From the NCBI GenBank assembly GCA_916613615.1, contig OU744732.1, forward strand, positions 53,979,727 to 54,043,726: DNA of 64,000 nucleotides, written 5' to 3'. Below, one piece after another: positions 45,115-59,182 of this stretch. Position numbers and translations under genes: made by a program. The number at the start of each line of letters is the position of its first letter. Positions within the stretch are counted from its first letter, which is position 1. Source of the stretch: Steromphala cineraria (lineage: Eukaryota > Mollusca > Gastropoda > Trochida > Trochidae). A model generated the notes under the pieces. The model was not told the DNA's origin. It made no database searches and worked only from the letters and a program-made list of their open reading frames with translations.

Positions 45115-45226
45115 TTTTGTTTTGAGTGTGATATCACTTATCTTTCATCTCGTGCGCCACTCGTGAAAATACTGGTTCTATTCCGTCACTCGATGAGAGA
45201 TAAGTGATATCACATTCAAAACAAAA
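45115..45226. repeat. Foldback element (MITE-like)
   Basis: Inverted arms of about 36 bp: TTTTGTTTTGAGTGTGATAT at the left and ATATCACATTCAAAACAAAA at the right, with few mismatches. Part of the arm (GAGTGTGATATCACTTTT) also occurs at 44894-44911. Confidence 0.75.
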
Positions 45227-46582
45227 CATATCCTCTATTTGACATTTGCGAATAAAGCACCAATTGACTTCAACTGATATATAGGCTACAGTTAACTTGC
45301 TCAAAAGGAAATAGAAATGACAGCAGTGTCGTGTTTTCCATTTCTTTACGCGAATACATTGTTTCTACTATTTCATTACAACATCCCAAAATATCCTCAG
45401 TATGTGTGTAAGAAAAATCACCATATAATTAAACATACCAGCTTGCATAAACGATTTATACACAAATCATCAGAACTATATGGTATTTCTAAAAACCCAA
45501 TGTCAGACAACGGGAAGCTATGTTATTAACTGATATTTATTTTAGAAATAAGCAAATTTTGTCAACATTGTTTATCACACATCAGCTCATAGTCCATGAT
45601 TAAAGCTTTCTTGTTGTACATTTGGCCTTATCTATGTTCAGTAGAATTGACACGAGGTTATTTTAGCTAATATTATATTTAAGTATCTTAATCTAATACG
45701 TGTCTAAACAAAGGATTTTCAGAAATTACGACTATTTCAGTGGAAATTCTAGCAAGAGGAGATCAATGCTATATTTCGGTTGTATTTCAAGGAAGTTTAA
45801 GTGTATTTTATCACACGGATATGTACCAAAGATACGCAACACCAAACATGTTACAAAAATATAAGGACCAGCTGAGTAAATCATTTATCAATTCAAGTGT
45901 TCACAAACAAATAAAACCGATGATATGTCCATGTATGTGTTAAGATCACAAACTCATCAACGTTATCAAATAATTGCTTACGTGTAAAGCATCCAAACAT
46001 TGATGTAAACGAGTTTATCATTTTCGTTGCATCATACGTGTATAACTAAAATTTCTTATAGGCAAATTCAAACACAAGAGATGTATAACAGACAAAACTA
46101 AATAGGGATTAATGACAATTTTGAAATTATGAATATGGATATCTTTCTTCATTAACCATTTGACGAAGTATGCATTATATTACATTATCCATGAGTTATT
46201 CTGTCCATTTCATTAGAAGCAAAACAAGGCCAAACATGCCATTTGTTTCCCAGTTTACAGAGTAATATCTCTTAAAAATTATTTTTACTGATTTAAACAT
46301 TGAATGGAGTCAATCTGACAATAATGGTTTTGTTGTAATATGACATTCTAAACAAATAACCCAGAAACAACATTATTGTTATTGAAATCAATTGTTACAG
46401 GTTGACCATGTATTGAAACTAATGGTGGATGAAATTTCATTTTGGCAAAGTAATTAAGCAAAGACATAAATTGGACATTTGTTTGGAACATTTATGTATT
46501 GATTTTCTTCCAATGTGAATACATCAGTGAATGCGTCAGTGAACTTCTTATTGATGTCAGTGTTTACTTTACTGGCTTTTAA
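45227..46582. other. Non-coding stretch, nothing recognised
   Basis: No gene recognised. Confidence 0.4.
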
Positions 46583-46797
46583 AGGGGCAGTAGCGCGTTT
46601 TTAGGGGGAATATAAGGTGATGTCAGGAAAATAAAAATTAATGGTTCCAATTGAAAGACAAGAACAAGACAGTTGTATTCAAACTAAATGGAGCAGTAAA
46701 AATTCAAATATATAACGTAAAGTTAAGCCATGCATTAAAAGTGTTCACACAAAATGGTTGCCAATGGACTTTATGTGAATCTTCATACTTTTTCCCC
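46583..46797 (+). mobile_element. TTAA MITE, copy 3, 3'-truncated
   Basis: The left end (TTAA then AGGGGCAGTAGCGCG) and interior match the family. Similarity fades at about 46797 and the right terminal repeat is missing. It carries a short insertion near 46660. Confidence 0.75.
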
Positions 46798-49734
46798 TGT
46801 CCTAAGATATTTAGTGCAAATCACCAATACAGAAGTTACAGAACTAGAACAAAACTAATAAATTGTATCCATGTCAAGAAATTTATATTATCTATTATTT
46901 GACAAACATGGATAGTTCAGCAATATCTTTCAATATATGTAAACATTTTCAACAGAGATAGGAAAGAAATTAACACGACATAACACTTTATGACTTTGAA
47001 AGCTTACATGAACACAGAAACGTTTAATTTTAAAAGTGGTCGATAGTTCAAGGCTAAAACATAACATAATTTCAAGGGAGTAACATAATAACATCTGGAA
47101 AAAGGTTTGTTGAGTGTGTTTGAAACTGATGCAGGCGGACACCAGAAACAAATTACTTTTTTTGGCCTAACTCCTCCAATAACTGCAAATACCACTGCAA
47201 TACAACTTGGTGCTGTCGACATTGGGTTCTATCAAGTGCATATCTGATAAACATGTGTGTATTTCATCTGCTAAACCATGTGATGTAACTTCCAACGTCT
47301 CGTGATATGCACCGGTAGTTTAAGATCGTGAAAGCCTTTCCCAAATAAACCAAGAATCAGGATTTCGTTGAAATGTTTATTTTGTGCTTACATCTTAATT
47401 GGGTGCAACTCATAAAGGTTTATAACAAAACACTTATTAGTTGTTAGGTTTAATAACAATTATTAGGTAAATGTGTTTTTAACGTTTCCGTGGAGAATGC
47501 TTGGTTTCTGTCTGTAACTGTAATATACAAGGTTAAAAGCTGTTTATTTAAAATATACATTCGAAAAGACAAAATGAAATGACACCAACTTAAGCTCATT
47601 TGTTAAATGATGTTTCTATTAATAATTTTGAACTCTTCACTTTTCAAAAAACATCATCTTTCCCAACTTCAGCTTCCCCTTGATTATTGAATTTTTGCTA
47701 CCACTAGGCGCCTCAAGATACACGAACTGACCTTCCTGAAGATGTACCTTCCATATCTGCCAGAAACATACATGTAGCTTTATTTCGTACAGTTGTACCT
47801 TGCAAATCATTATAAACACAGCAGTCAAGACATGTGATACAATACTCAGGTTCAATATTCAGAGAGCATTGATTTGGCTGCCTTTCAATTTCCTTTTCTT
47901 TATACAAGCTAAGTTTACCTTTCTTTATATATATTAACTTTCAAACATTGATTTCTGATATTGGCTCTTATCATCAAAATACATTAATGAAAATGAAGAC
48001 GCTGCCTATATTTGAAATCTCGAATATTCAAGCTATTTGATTAAAATGTTCCCTAAAGCAAAAGCAAATGTCTAAAATCGATGTCACAATACTTATATTG
48101 TAATATAAGAACTCAGTATGAAAGAAGCCAACGAACAGACACCAATATCGATCTTTTAAGATTTGTACACCTGATATTTTATTAGCAGTTGGTTCGTGTT
48201 ATTCTGTTACACTTGATAACATCACACTGATTTATCACTTCACCCTTGCCAAACTTTTAGTAGTTACCAAATGCATATTTTCAAATATGTACCGAATGTA
48301 AACAAATTATGATGTAATCAATCCTCTATTTTCCCCCTACACCTTTCAACTCTTTCTGAAAAAGAGAGTAAAATGTGAAGCATTTTTGAAAGTACAATAA
48401 ACTATGTTTGCAGAACTCGTAGATCAATATTCCAAACTCTGCTTTCGCTCAGGATATGTCATCAATTAATCATTCGTGAAAGAATTAGTTTCTTCCGTTC
48501 TTTCTTCATTCGTTTCGTCCTTATCCTTACTCAACTATCACAATGTAATCAACAATTCTGCTATAGAACATATGTCCTAAATACTGAATAAAGCTCCTGT
48601 TCTGTACCGTACGTACTCTCATTATACGACATGGTAAACAACGATATAAATCCTGTCTCCGACCTATGCCCTAGTTTCAGCGACGTCAGCAACAGCAGTA
48701 GAGGCTGAGTATAATGAAGTAATCTCGAGCCAGACAGTCATTAACTCTTGTCCCCACAGAGTAGATATTTCTGTCTCTGAGTCAAAGACCAGCTGTAACG
48801 AGCTCTAATTGGATCAAGAGAATGGACGTGGCAAATAATTTGTCTCGTTGATGTCTTAGAAAAACCCCACTAGGACTTATGGTAAAAACTAACAATCATC
48901 TTCTTAAGTGGCCCCTCTGGAAATATGATCTAGTGCTTTTTATCGATATTGATATCAGTCATGACAAGATGATTTATTATAAACTTTAAGTTTTACCTTT
49001 CTGGTAGCTTGTTAAATATCCAACATGAATTGAATATATGTGCCTATATTACTTATGTATAATAACAACTCACGATTTTACGGAATGTTGTCAATTTCTA
49101 TCAGGAAATTACAATTCTTACACAATGTATTCAGTTATATAAAGTTAAACCGTACAAAAGTACATATTATGTCAAAGTCATCATTTCATGTTTACCCAAT
49201 TACAAGTAGTGTGTGTGTGTGTCTCTCTCTCTAACTCTGATGGCTAAATAAGAGACAGAATTATCTGACATTTAGTGTCTCGTGTAACAACAGGTACTTA
49301 TCAAGTACCAAAGATATTGACTACATATACATGTTGCCATTTCAGACTTGGTATGTATGGTTTGAAATTAAATGTATATCTCTGTGGTTTGAATGTCAAG
49401 GAGATGTTTTCCTAAAAAAATGGATATGATGATTTCCTGCATATCAAATACCATGTTTGTCATATATTTCAGTTAACCACCTTTGAAATAAACCCTGTTG
49501 GTCATTGTCAGCTGTCAGCTACTCATTTACATGATTTCATTCGTTTTTAAGGAACTCATAATTTTCCGCTGATGTAGACTGAAAACATTTAAATGATATC
49601 ATGTCAGAGCTATCATTGACAAATAATTCCTATTTTTGTTGTTGATATTAGCCACTCAAAACCTCTTTTCTTTTGACTCAACAACATACAAAGGATACAA
49701 TTCTTTATTCCTGATAGTGTGCTGAAGACACAGT
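46798..49734. other. Non-coding stretch with a GT/CT microsatellite
   Basis: No gene recognised. A GT-then-CT microsatellite lies at about 49209-49233. Confidence 0.4.
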
Positions 49735-50000
49735 TTCTCAGAAAGGCATGCAGGTTCACTACTTTTAGACGCTGTGTCTGATATAACATGGTCTCTACGG
49801 GCTCCAATATCAAAGACATTCTAATGAAGCCGCTTCCTGCAGTGGACAGGCTATTTCTGAACCAAATCACGACCCGTAGAGACGCCATCAGAATGTTGAG
49901 AGGATATCTTCTTTGATCGTGCATTGTCGCCCACTCTGTCTCCCGTAGACAATGTATCGATCTGATGGTGATGGCGTCAGAATCAGAAATGGTCTCATCT
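49735..50000 (-). repeat. Dispersed degenerate repeat, copy 2 of 3
   Basis: The reverse complement aligns with 1240-1475 and with the reverse complement of 56310-56530. The minus-strand frame open here (50014-49613) has no recognised domain and is not shared by the other copies. Confidence 0.6.
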
Positions 50001-52800
50001 TTTGTGTTTGCCAATCTTCTAAACCTTACTTTCTGTGAAACATCGGAACGTCAAATGTAAGCTATATTCATTGAATAGATTTGGATGGATTTGTTTATTA
50101 GTCTCATCAATTTACTATGGATCACACAAACTACTAAAAGGTCATTCATCGAGTGAGAAACTTATCAGAGGGTAAACATTTAAGCTTTTAAGTTTCATCT
50201 ATTGCAGAAGACAGTTTTAAAGACAAAACGAAATATCTGAAATATTTTGGAATTGTTTTGAGTAAAGTGGTTAGATGGTCTTCAGGGATATTTTTTATCC
50301 AATTCATCCCTATTATCTGCCACAGTTTTCATACTAAGCACCAAACAAGATTTATGTACTTTACCAACGATACTTATTTCTATGTACATGTATGGAAGCA
50401 TTGATTTGCGCGGTTTGCTCAGTGCTTTCATTTAAAAACCTTAAATATCATTCTAATACTGGTAACATAAATAGCATTCTGATACCAACGAAAAACAGAT
50501 ATGTCACCAATCTCTTTTGGTCTGATATATCTGTCTCAGTGCCAGACAATAACATGTGAAGGATTAGCTTTAAGGATGGAGAAACGGAGGAAAACAAACG
50601 AGTCATATTGCTGTCGGCTCAGACACACTGACTATGACATTGTTGTTTAGAAAAAAGAGCTAATTACAAAAGAGCTCCGTCTTTGACCTCACTCGCAATA
50701 AGACATTGGTTACATTTGGGTGCCAAAAGTTTCCAACAAAATTCCAACTTTTGAATTAACTTCATGATTAAATGTTTCTGAAGCATCAATTCCCTTTTGG
50801 GATCAACAAATGTCAGACGCAACCCGACTTAATGTGACACAAACGTCTATGAGATGATACACAACAATTTTGTTCTACAGAGAACATAGTAAGTCTTCGA
50901 CAGCATCGCCGAGAACTGATGTTTGATGAAGATAACATCAAGCATGTATTTGTATTTTGCCAAAACATATGTTCTTCCATAAATTCAGTTGACTCCTGTT
51001 AAATATTCTCGAACTGATATCGAAATCACTATTACTATAGTATAATACCCAATTAGATGTTGTTGTTTTTTTAAAGAATTTGCAGAAGAACTGAACCGAG
51101 GCTTTGATTTTGAGGTAGTACGAATTATGTAGGGCCAAAGGGTGACGTCAGTTTAAACTTTTGCGCTTTTTAATACAATTGTTACCCTGTTTCTTTACTA
51201 AATCATACTCAATGTCCGTTTAAACAGAAGTTAATGTTTTTACTGAAGTTAATGCTTAGCTTCATTATATTGTCCCGACATTTGAATCTTGCCAACCAAA
51301 ATCAATAACTCCATGTCAATTCTGCAGATATATTGTTTGGCATTAGCCTTTAGAAGTTAAAAGAGAGTTGGTCCAAATATGTTACCTTTTTCATTACTTG
51401 CATTGACGGGTTTTCATTACTAATATAGTCTTTACTTAATTGAAGCTTGATTTTCCTTTCTGCACATTTGTTTATTCACAGTAAACATCATGATTTGGAA
51501 AGGAGTATATGTAAATGCCTGCTTTCGAAATGATCAGAACGAATATGCCAAAACACTTCAGGACAATGATTGTAATGTACGCTTCATACATAGCATATTC
51601 GTTTGCCTGTGGCTGTGTGAACGAGTGGCATAATCAAAGCCATAAGCAATCTTATCTTTGAATCAGAATCATAAATCAATCTACTTTTCAAAACCCTAAG
51701 AAATATATTCTTCACTTTTCTTATAACAGCAGTGAAATTATCACATAATTCCCATTCAGTCTCCTTCCTTAGTCACATGAATGTTAAGTTATTCTGATTC
51801 TTTGAAAACCATTTGTGATACTGCACTGATTGACTTCCTTTAAATCGAGGTTCTTCCGTGCTAAATGTTCATAAGCCTTTGCAATTAATCATCATAGCTC
51901 TTTTTAATGTTGCAACAGACTTTCATCGCGCAATGGCTCTTTACTCAAAAAAGTTTGTTATTATGAATAGCTGGGTACTCAATGATTTTACCACAGTTCA
52001 CATTCGTGAGAACAAAGTTAGATTGTTAATTCATAATTATTAATCTTAACACCACTTCCATTTGAACGGCTTGCACATATGACAATTTCTGTAAGATGTT
52101 TATGTTAGAAATATGTAAGATTAGTAATATATACATTTGAATGGTGATACTGTACCTATAACTTTTCTTGATAAAACTAATCTAAACACATACTTACAAC
52201 AATACACATCCTGTTTACTGATGTAAACATCAGAACTAAAATAAAAGAAATATTCAATCGGGATTAACAGATGAGTTGAGCTTTAACATAAAATACAGGA
52301 CAAATAATGCAAAACATGAAAACAGGAATAAAAATGTCCACTGAGAACCACTGAAGGTTAAAAAAGAGATTTGAAAAGCAATGTGAAAAAAATTCATGGA
52401 GATTTCGAAACATGCAATTTAAACGGATATAAACTACAGTTGATATAGCTGATATTCATATTTACACGTTTTAAGGATATATTAAGAACTTTACCTGTTT
52501 AATTTTTGAAAAAATGCAAATTTTTCACTTATACTTGGAATGGTTTCGAAATGCTATGAAAAGTGTCAAGCGTGTTATTAACAGTCTATGATGAAAGCAG
52601 AGATTTAATACTGTAGACAGAAGCATTTCAACACACCAGCACATTAGTGATATATGTCGTGTCGTTTGTCATCAGAAACACAATACAAGGGGTTAGATTA
52701 CACACGTCAGAAGGGAAAATATGAGCACATCAATTTTGAACATTACCATTTATTTGTACATGTACCAACAGTGGCTGTGATATCTTATGTACACTAAGAT
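50001..52800. other. Non-coding stretch, nothing recognised
   Basis: 2.8 kb without a recognisable gene. Confidence 0.4.
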
Positions 52801-53040
52801 GATTAAGTCATGAAAAGTTGAGCCTCTGTTCCAATAAGCCGAGATTATGGGCTAGAATATCAGATGCCTGATTGAAGGCAATAAAATTAAGTTGTTCATC
52901 CAGCGACGCTGTACTATAATCATCATTTTGGCTACTGAATCATGGCAAAGGCATTTTGACATGAAACCCAATTTCGATGCGAGAAGCGTTGTTATTTGCT
53001 AAAAAAATCAAATGGTTTGTGGTGCAATTTTTCATCCAGA
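52801..53040 (+). repeat. Dispersed repeat, copy 1 of 2
   Basis: Aligns with 60888-61130 in the same orientation. Shared landmarks include AGATGCCTGATTGAAG, CAGCGACGCTGT, ATCATCATTTTGGCTA and ATGCGAGAAGCGTTGT. About one position in five differs. Confidence 0.65.
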
Positions 53041-56000
53041 GGAAAAAGTCGTAAACAACGGATTTGGTTTAAATAGAACAGAAGTAGAAACAATATTTTA
53101 TGACTTGATCTACCTCTATGAGGAGAGAATGCACTTAAGGTAGCATTGATTACCATGGATTAAATGAATTGCCCCATTGCATTGAATAAGGTTACAACCC
53201 TGACACATTCTATACAATGAGGTAAGAGCTATAGTTATATATATATATATTATTTGCAAATAAAACCAACAAATTCAATTTAGAGTTCACGAAAATAAAG
53301 ATGTTTCTGATCTTGACAGACAGACAAAAATTATGCGAAAACTTGCATTTATATTAACTTTTTGTAATCAAATATTAACTTTTTATCACTTTATTGCTGA
53401 GAAAAGCGTTTTTAAAGGTCTTTTTGGACAGAAAGAGATTCATTTTTAAAAATGTCAATGTTTTTGTAGGTAACTGAAATACATTTATATACTTTTTCCT
53501 TCTTGAGAAAAAGGTTTGAAAGGAACAAGGGCTTTTAAAGCCTCATGCTGCACTCCCGGTGTTATCGCGATTTAATAGTCGTTAAAGCAACACTGTGAAA
53601 ACCATCTCACAACATATACATTTGTACTAATAAATATTTTCCAACCATGCAATCATAACACAGTTAGGGCCCTTATTGACACTAGTTTGTGGTTTACAAT
53701 AGAAAATATCCATATCATTAATTTAATATTATCAAAATAACATCACATCTTCTCCTTTGTGGTATATTGATTACCCTATTCCACTGTCCAGAGCTTGACT
53801 CAAACACTAGTTATTACTTCGAGGTATTATAGAATGTGCACATGTGGAAAACAGATCTTTATGTTTCACACTGAACGCAACTGTTTAGCTATTCAACATG
53901 GAATGAGGTCTTTATGTACAATCCCAGACCCTGTCTCATCACTACTGTTTACTTACTTTCAAGACAGATGTGCATGTGCAAACATGTGTTTTCATGACGT
54001 CATTAGGGCATTGACCCATCATGACATGATTTCTGCAAAATCCATGCACGTGTTTTGAAAACATTGAGTGGAAATTCAGAACGCATATGCCTTGAACTAG
54101 AATTGTGAACTCTGTCCAAATTAGTTTTAGACAAGCGTTTGAAATATATCTCTTTTTATGGTTTATTTTGTTAGCGATATTTGAGAATGCCTGAAAGACG
54201 TTTTTACAATAAATACGGTATTTTGCAGCTGTTGGTTCGTGGCTGCAAAAATCTCGTAACCTCTCGTGTAATCTAAGAGCCTCGCTTTCTTATGGAACCA
54301 GTGTGAATGCACTTGTTTAACACCCGAAGTGCACTTTATGTCTACATTTGAGATGTTTGTTAGTATTTTCGAAGGAGAGTGACTTCAGTTATTGTGGTAG
54401 GGTTCTAGAACAACGACAGATGTTGCTGAGTTATATTAGTGTTGTTAGTTTAAATATAATTATCAATATAGCAACTATTAAAGCTGTTAAACAAATGAAT
54501 TGTAAACCTTTTTATTTGATAGAAGTACGTGCCAAGGGTTAAAGGTTTGTCAATATGTGAAAAAGGCTTATGTATTGATTTTGACATAGAATTGTGTTAA
54601 TGAACATTCGTGTTATATAAAAAGTAATTTTGGGACAATATCAGAATTTCATTTCTTGCAAAAACATGAAACAATGAAAAACACTTGAAGGTGTTTAATG
54701 AATTATTTAAATGTGGACTTAACTATTGTTCTTATCAATTTGAGAATACGGCATACAACAAATCGAAATATTTGACTTACATCTTACATATGATAATTTA
54801 AACTGAAGTGACTGTCAGTTAAGTACTAAGGTGTCTCCTCTTATGTTATTACTATCTGTCTTTTCATATTACTTGAAATGTCTTTGCTTCTTAAAAAGTA
54901 CATTGTACAAAAGTATATTGTATGATAACGTTGACATCAAATGTTTCAAATATTGTGATGTGAACCAAAATACTAGTGTGTTTCTGTCTATTGTCTGGTA
55001 AGAGACAGAATAGCGTGACAGTACTAATCCTAGGCTAATAACATATAATCATACTTTGACTAACCAGAGATTGATAATACACAGACATTGTTACCAAAGG
55101 TTCAGCTATGATTTGGATATACATGTAACCACGCATGATGTTAAAGGACCAGATTTTTTGTTACATTTTCTTCAGACAGTGGGCATGCTATTAAGAACAA
55201 TCACTCAGGACATAAATAATGACATATTTTCAATACGAGTACAAGTGCACATTTCACCTTTGCCAAGCAAAGTGCCGAAAACCGCGACTTCCGGAATTTT
55301 TCTCTTTGACGCCATTGTTCGGCAAGTCACAGTAGCCATCAGTCGCTTTGGAAGTAGACCGTTTTTCTTGATTCTTGTAAGGGATTTAAAAGAAATAGAA
55401 TGGCTTTTAACACAATTTTACAATCGGAACTGTGTCATATGATTCAAGTATTTGATATTTATTGGGTGTCGACCTGGAATCAGTTATAAAGGTACACTGT
55501 ATGTCAAAGTCATTAGGTATCTCTCATCCTGTGCCCTGTTACTAGTATATCATGTCTGAACTAATTACAGATGTACCTGACACTTTTAGTCCTGTATAAA
55601 TGACAGGTAATTATTCTTTATCCCTGAGAATGATAGTTCACAGACGTTTTTTACATTGAATTGTACACATTAAATGAACAATTATGACTAGTTTTAAATC
55701 CTGTCAATCCCTCATGAAATATTTTGTAGGGAAAATAAATATAAATGGATTCGATATTTTGACCCCTGGTCACTCCATTGACGTGTCAAACATATAACGA
55801 TTAACTGTTAACTTAGGGAGTGAAATATCAGATAAAAAATATAAGATTTGTTTTCCAACTGCTGTTTTAAAAACATCCCAAATTACATGACACCTGAACT
55901 TGTTAATGGAAAAATCAAGGTTCGCTCTAGTCATAAATTTCAGTAAGAGTTTCAGAGAGAAATGTTATAAGACGTATTTTAAGAAAGTCAAAGTTTATCA

Positions 56001-56309
56001 GATGACGAGATCAATCGGTTCATTGAGATAAACAAAATGATCCAAATTAATAATTTCTTCCAATTCATTGCTCCACAACCATAATAATCAATGTAACTGT
56101 ATAAAACAATGTTCGTTTTTTCAAGATAACAATTTTCTCACATTGAAATTATATTTTATGGAAACATGATGAATAGATAAAAAAAGTCTTAACAATATTT
56201 GAAACAAATTATTATTCCTTGACAATACGTGAGTACATGTTTTTTCTTCATTCGTTTTCTCAAAACATTGAAAAGAGGAAAATGTCTGTTAGTTTGATAA
56301 TACAAAGAG
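53041..56309. other. Non-coding stretch, nothing recognised
   Basis: Contains an AT microsatellite at about 53237-53251. The open frame at 55056-55442 (128 residues, no ATG at its start) has no recognisable features and is not called as a gene. Confidence 0.4.
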
Positions 56310-56530
56310 GTGCGTTCAGCTCTAGACGCCATATCTGATACAGCACATACACTTCTTGATGTAAAATCAAGGACATTCTCTATGAAAACACTTCCTGAAG
56401 CGAAATAGTCTATTTCTGAACCAAATCACAACCCCTAGCAAAACCATCAAAATTTTCCTTTGATCATTCTCTGTCTCCTATAGATAGTGTATTGATGCCT
56501 GAAGATGAGACGCCATAATCAGAGATTTTC
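56310..56530 (-). repeat. Dispersed degenerate repeat, copy 3 of 3
   Basis: Same orientation as 49735-50000. Shared words are CTATTTCTGAACCAAATCAC and TCTGTCTCC. All coding potential is lost. Confidence 0.6.
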
Positions 56531-56824
56531 TAACCAATACCATTTTTTTCAATACCAATCCGTCATGTATTCAGCCTTTAAGAATATCTATCATTTATGT
56601 ATTGTTTCTTCTTTCTCGGGGAATAAAACTGTAGAATAGAGCTAACACATCATGAATGATCCTCCTGATCACGGCTGCTACCATTCAGACGCTCTGACAT
56701 CATTGAATGTTTCTTCCGTTGTCTAAATCACAACTTACACTTGCTACAGTTGAATATGTTACAAATTTAAATTTGATCATAATTTTTTTAACATGATTGA
56801 ATATATTATTAAAGTAACGTTAAA

Positions 56825-57180
56825 GGGGCAGTAGCACGTTTTTAGGGGGTATATAGGGTGATGTCACGAAAATGAAAATTAATGGTTCCAATTGAAAGAC
56901 AATGTATTTAAACTAAGTGGAGCAGTAATAATTCAAATATATAACGTAAAGTTTAGCCATGCGATTGCTTTTTCTTTCACAAAATGAATTAAAGGTGTTC
57001 ACACAAAAATGGCTGCCAATGGATTTTATGTGAATCTTAATAATTTGTCCTCTGACTATGGATAATTGATTTGTGTAATGAGATTTTTGACACTATCAAA
57101 GTAATACATTTAGCATTAACATACAATTATCAGCTAAAAATTGCAAATATAAAATTGTCAAAAAACGTGCTACTGCCCCT
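56825..57180 (+). mobile_element. TTAA-flanked MITE, copy 4
   Basis: 356 bp with intact TTAA on both sides (56821-56824, 57181-57184) and complete terminal inverted repeats. Confidence 0.9.
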
Positions 57181-57184
57181 TTAA

Positions 57185-58147
57185 ACAGACGTCGCAACAG
57201 CCACACTTACTTTGTCACTATGTGTCCCCCTTTTGCAATTTCAGCTAACGCCAAAAAGCTTATTATTGATCTTTTGCCTCGTCCATTATAAAAGTAAAAA
57301 CAGCAAATATTTCATTTTAGATAGATATACAAGATATTTATGAATTAGATGTTACACAATACATATTATCTTATTAATAAAAATATTCCCATATTTTGTG
57401 TGAGAAGTATGTAATGATTTAGCTATACATTCTACCTAATGTATCATATTAGAAATGTTATGCCAAGGATACCATACATAATGAACTGGCTGTAAACTTT
57501 TTAGAAATTGTAACGTTTGCATTCATATTCCATAACGGATAAATTTACGTTGACCAAAGGCAAAAGCGGAATGAAGAGCAATGTATGCTAACTATTTTTA
57601 AGGCGAAATTGCAGAATCTTGAAATCAGACCTTTTCTGGGGAATCAGGTTAATGCCTTTAGATATGTAGAATTTGCGGAAATTGGATTGCTGTCTCTTGT
57701 TTACAATACATAAAACTTGATTATATCATAAAATATTTAATTTTATTAACATATACATCTGCATACCAAAAGGTTGTTCATGTGCTTTTGTGCAAATATC
57801 ATGTAATTTTGGGTTTCGTTTTGACATTCATAAAATAACTCCAGGACTACTTACAGAAGATCATCAATTGTCCATGTGTAAAATAACCATTCCCAAACCA
57901 TATTTCGGGATCGTCTTGTCACTGGTGCTGAATGTCGATATTTGACATTGTTAAATAGACAGACGGGGTATTATATGTGAAATTCGGATTTTCTTAAATT
58001 TAAAAAAATCATCCATGTAAACTTTGTAGGGAAAAAATCAGCATAGTTACCTTGCCTTAACGCAAAGGAACACATATGAGTAAGATCTAAAGCTCTTGAT
58101 CAAAATTTTGACCCGTGGTCACTTCAATGACCTGCCAAATGTATTAC
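57185..58147. other. Non-coding stretch, nothing recognised
   Basis: A block near 58105-58140 (TTTTGACCCGTGGTCACTTC) resembles 55757-55795, so part of it is an old duplication. No gene recognised. Confidence 0.4.
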
Positions 58148-58788
58148 AGCTATATCTGCTAGGTATGACATACGAATATAATTACAAAATGGATTTGTTA
58201 CACTAATTCCCGCGATTCTGATTGGACGAGAGCGCTCAAAAACCTGCTGCCATTTCTCGATGAATGCAGAAAAATTTGCAACCATACCATGTGCATTCAT
58301 TCCTTGTGACGTCACAATCACCTGACGCAATAGTCCGGTTTTGACAGTTGCGAGTTACGTTCTGTTGCAAAGACAAATATAACATATCCTATCACTTCCC
58401 ACCTGCGTTTGTAACAAGTAAATACATTCCTCTCCCTAACACAATCCATACATTCACCGGAAAGACTTCATTTTAATAACTACGAGTCCTCAAGCTTCTT
58501 CGCTCCGAGCGTCTCGCAAACGGCGGACATTAATTTTGAACGTCGAGTGATATGCTAATTAAGGTTATTCCGAAAATGCGGATTCCGGTTAAGACGAATT
58601 GTGATTGCATTGGTGTCAATGGTTGCGAAAAAGAAATTAAATCTTCGGCCGTTTTAGTTTATGGAGTTCTCAATTTTGACTCAACTTTGTATTGTTTCGT
58701 GTAACAAACCACAATCTCACGACATTGATGACAGATTTTTTGAAAATAATTAGGAAAAACTTTGTTAAAATGTTGATTTTGTAATTAT

Positions 58789-58933
58789 AAGGATTGTTTT
58801 ACATGTTTTGTGCCTCTATCGATGTATAACAGCAACAAATTTTGTATAAAATCGCTACGCTACGCTACGCGATTTTATACAATTTGTTGCTGTTATACAT
58901 CGATAGAGGCACAAAACATGTAAAACAATCCTT
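58789..58933. repeat. 145-bp near-perfect palindrome
   Basis: Left arm 58789-58855 and right arm 58869-58933 are reverse complements apart from two missing bases in the right arm. They are separated by 13 bp (TACGCTACGCTAC). Each arm contains ATAACAGCAACAAATTT or its complement. Confidence 0.95.
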
Positions 58934-58966
58934 AAATGTCAACGTAAACTGAATCTTTACTTATTC

Positions 58967-59075
58967 AATGAAATTTCATCATTATCTTTTTCGATGTCTC
59001 AAATACGTTGCAAATTACATGATATTTGCACTAGAATACGAGGGTTAGTGAACAAACTTAAGATACGCAGCTGTA
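58967..59075 (+). repeat. Dispersed repeat, copy 2 of 2
   Basis: Partner of 42012-42134, in the same orientation. Confidence 0.7.
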
Positions 59076-59182
59076 CTTTTCCCTAAAGAAATCAACGGTT
59101 TTTTTTAAGTCAAGCCATAGAAAAGGGTAGATAACTGATAACAAACATGATAAAGACTTAACGGCGTTGATATGATGTAACT

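Noticed and set aside
49613..50014. 133-codon minus-strand frame as a gene
   Set aside because: It lies over a dispersed repeat whose other two copies are not open, so the frame looks incidental.
55056..55442. 128-codon plus-strand frame as a gene
   Set aside because: It does not begin with ATG, has no recognisable domain and no splice or polyadenylation context.
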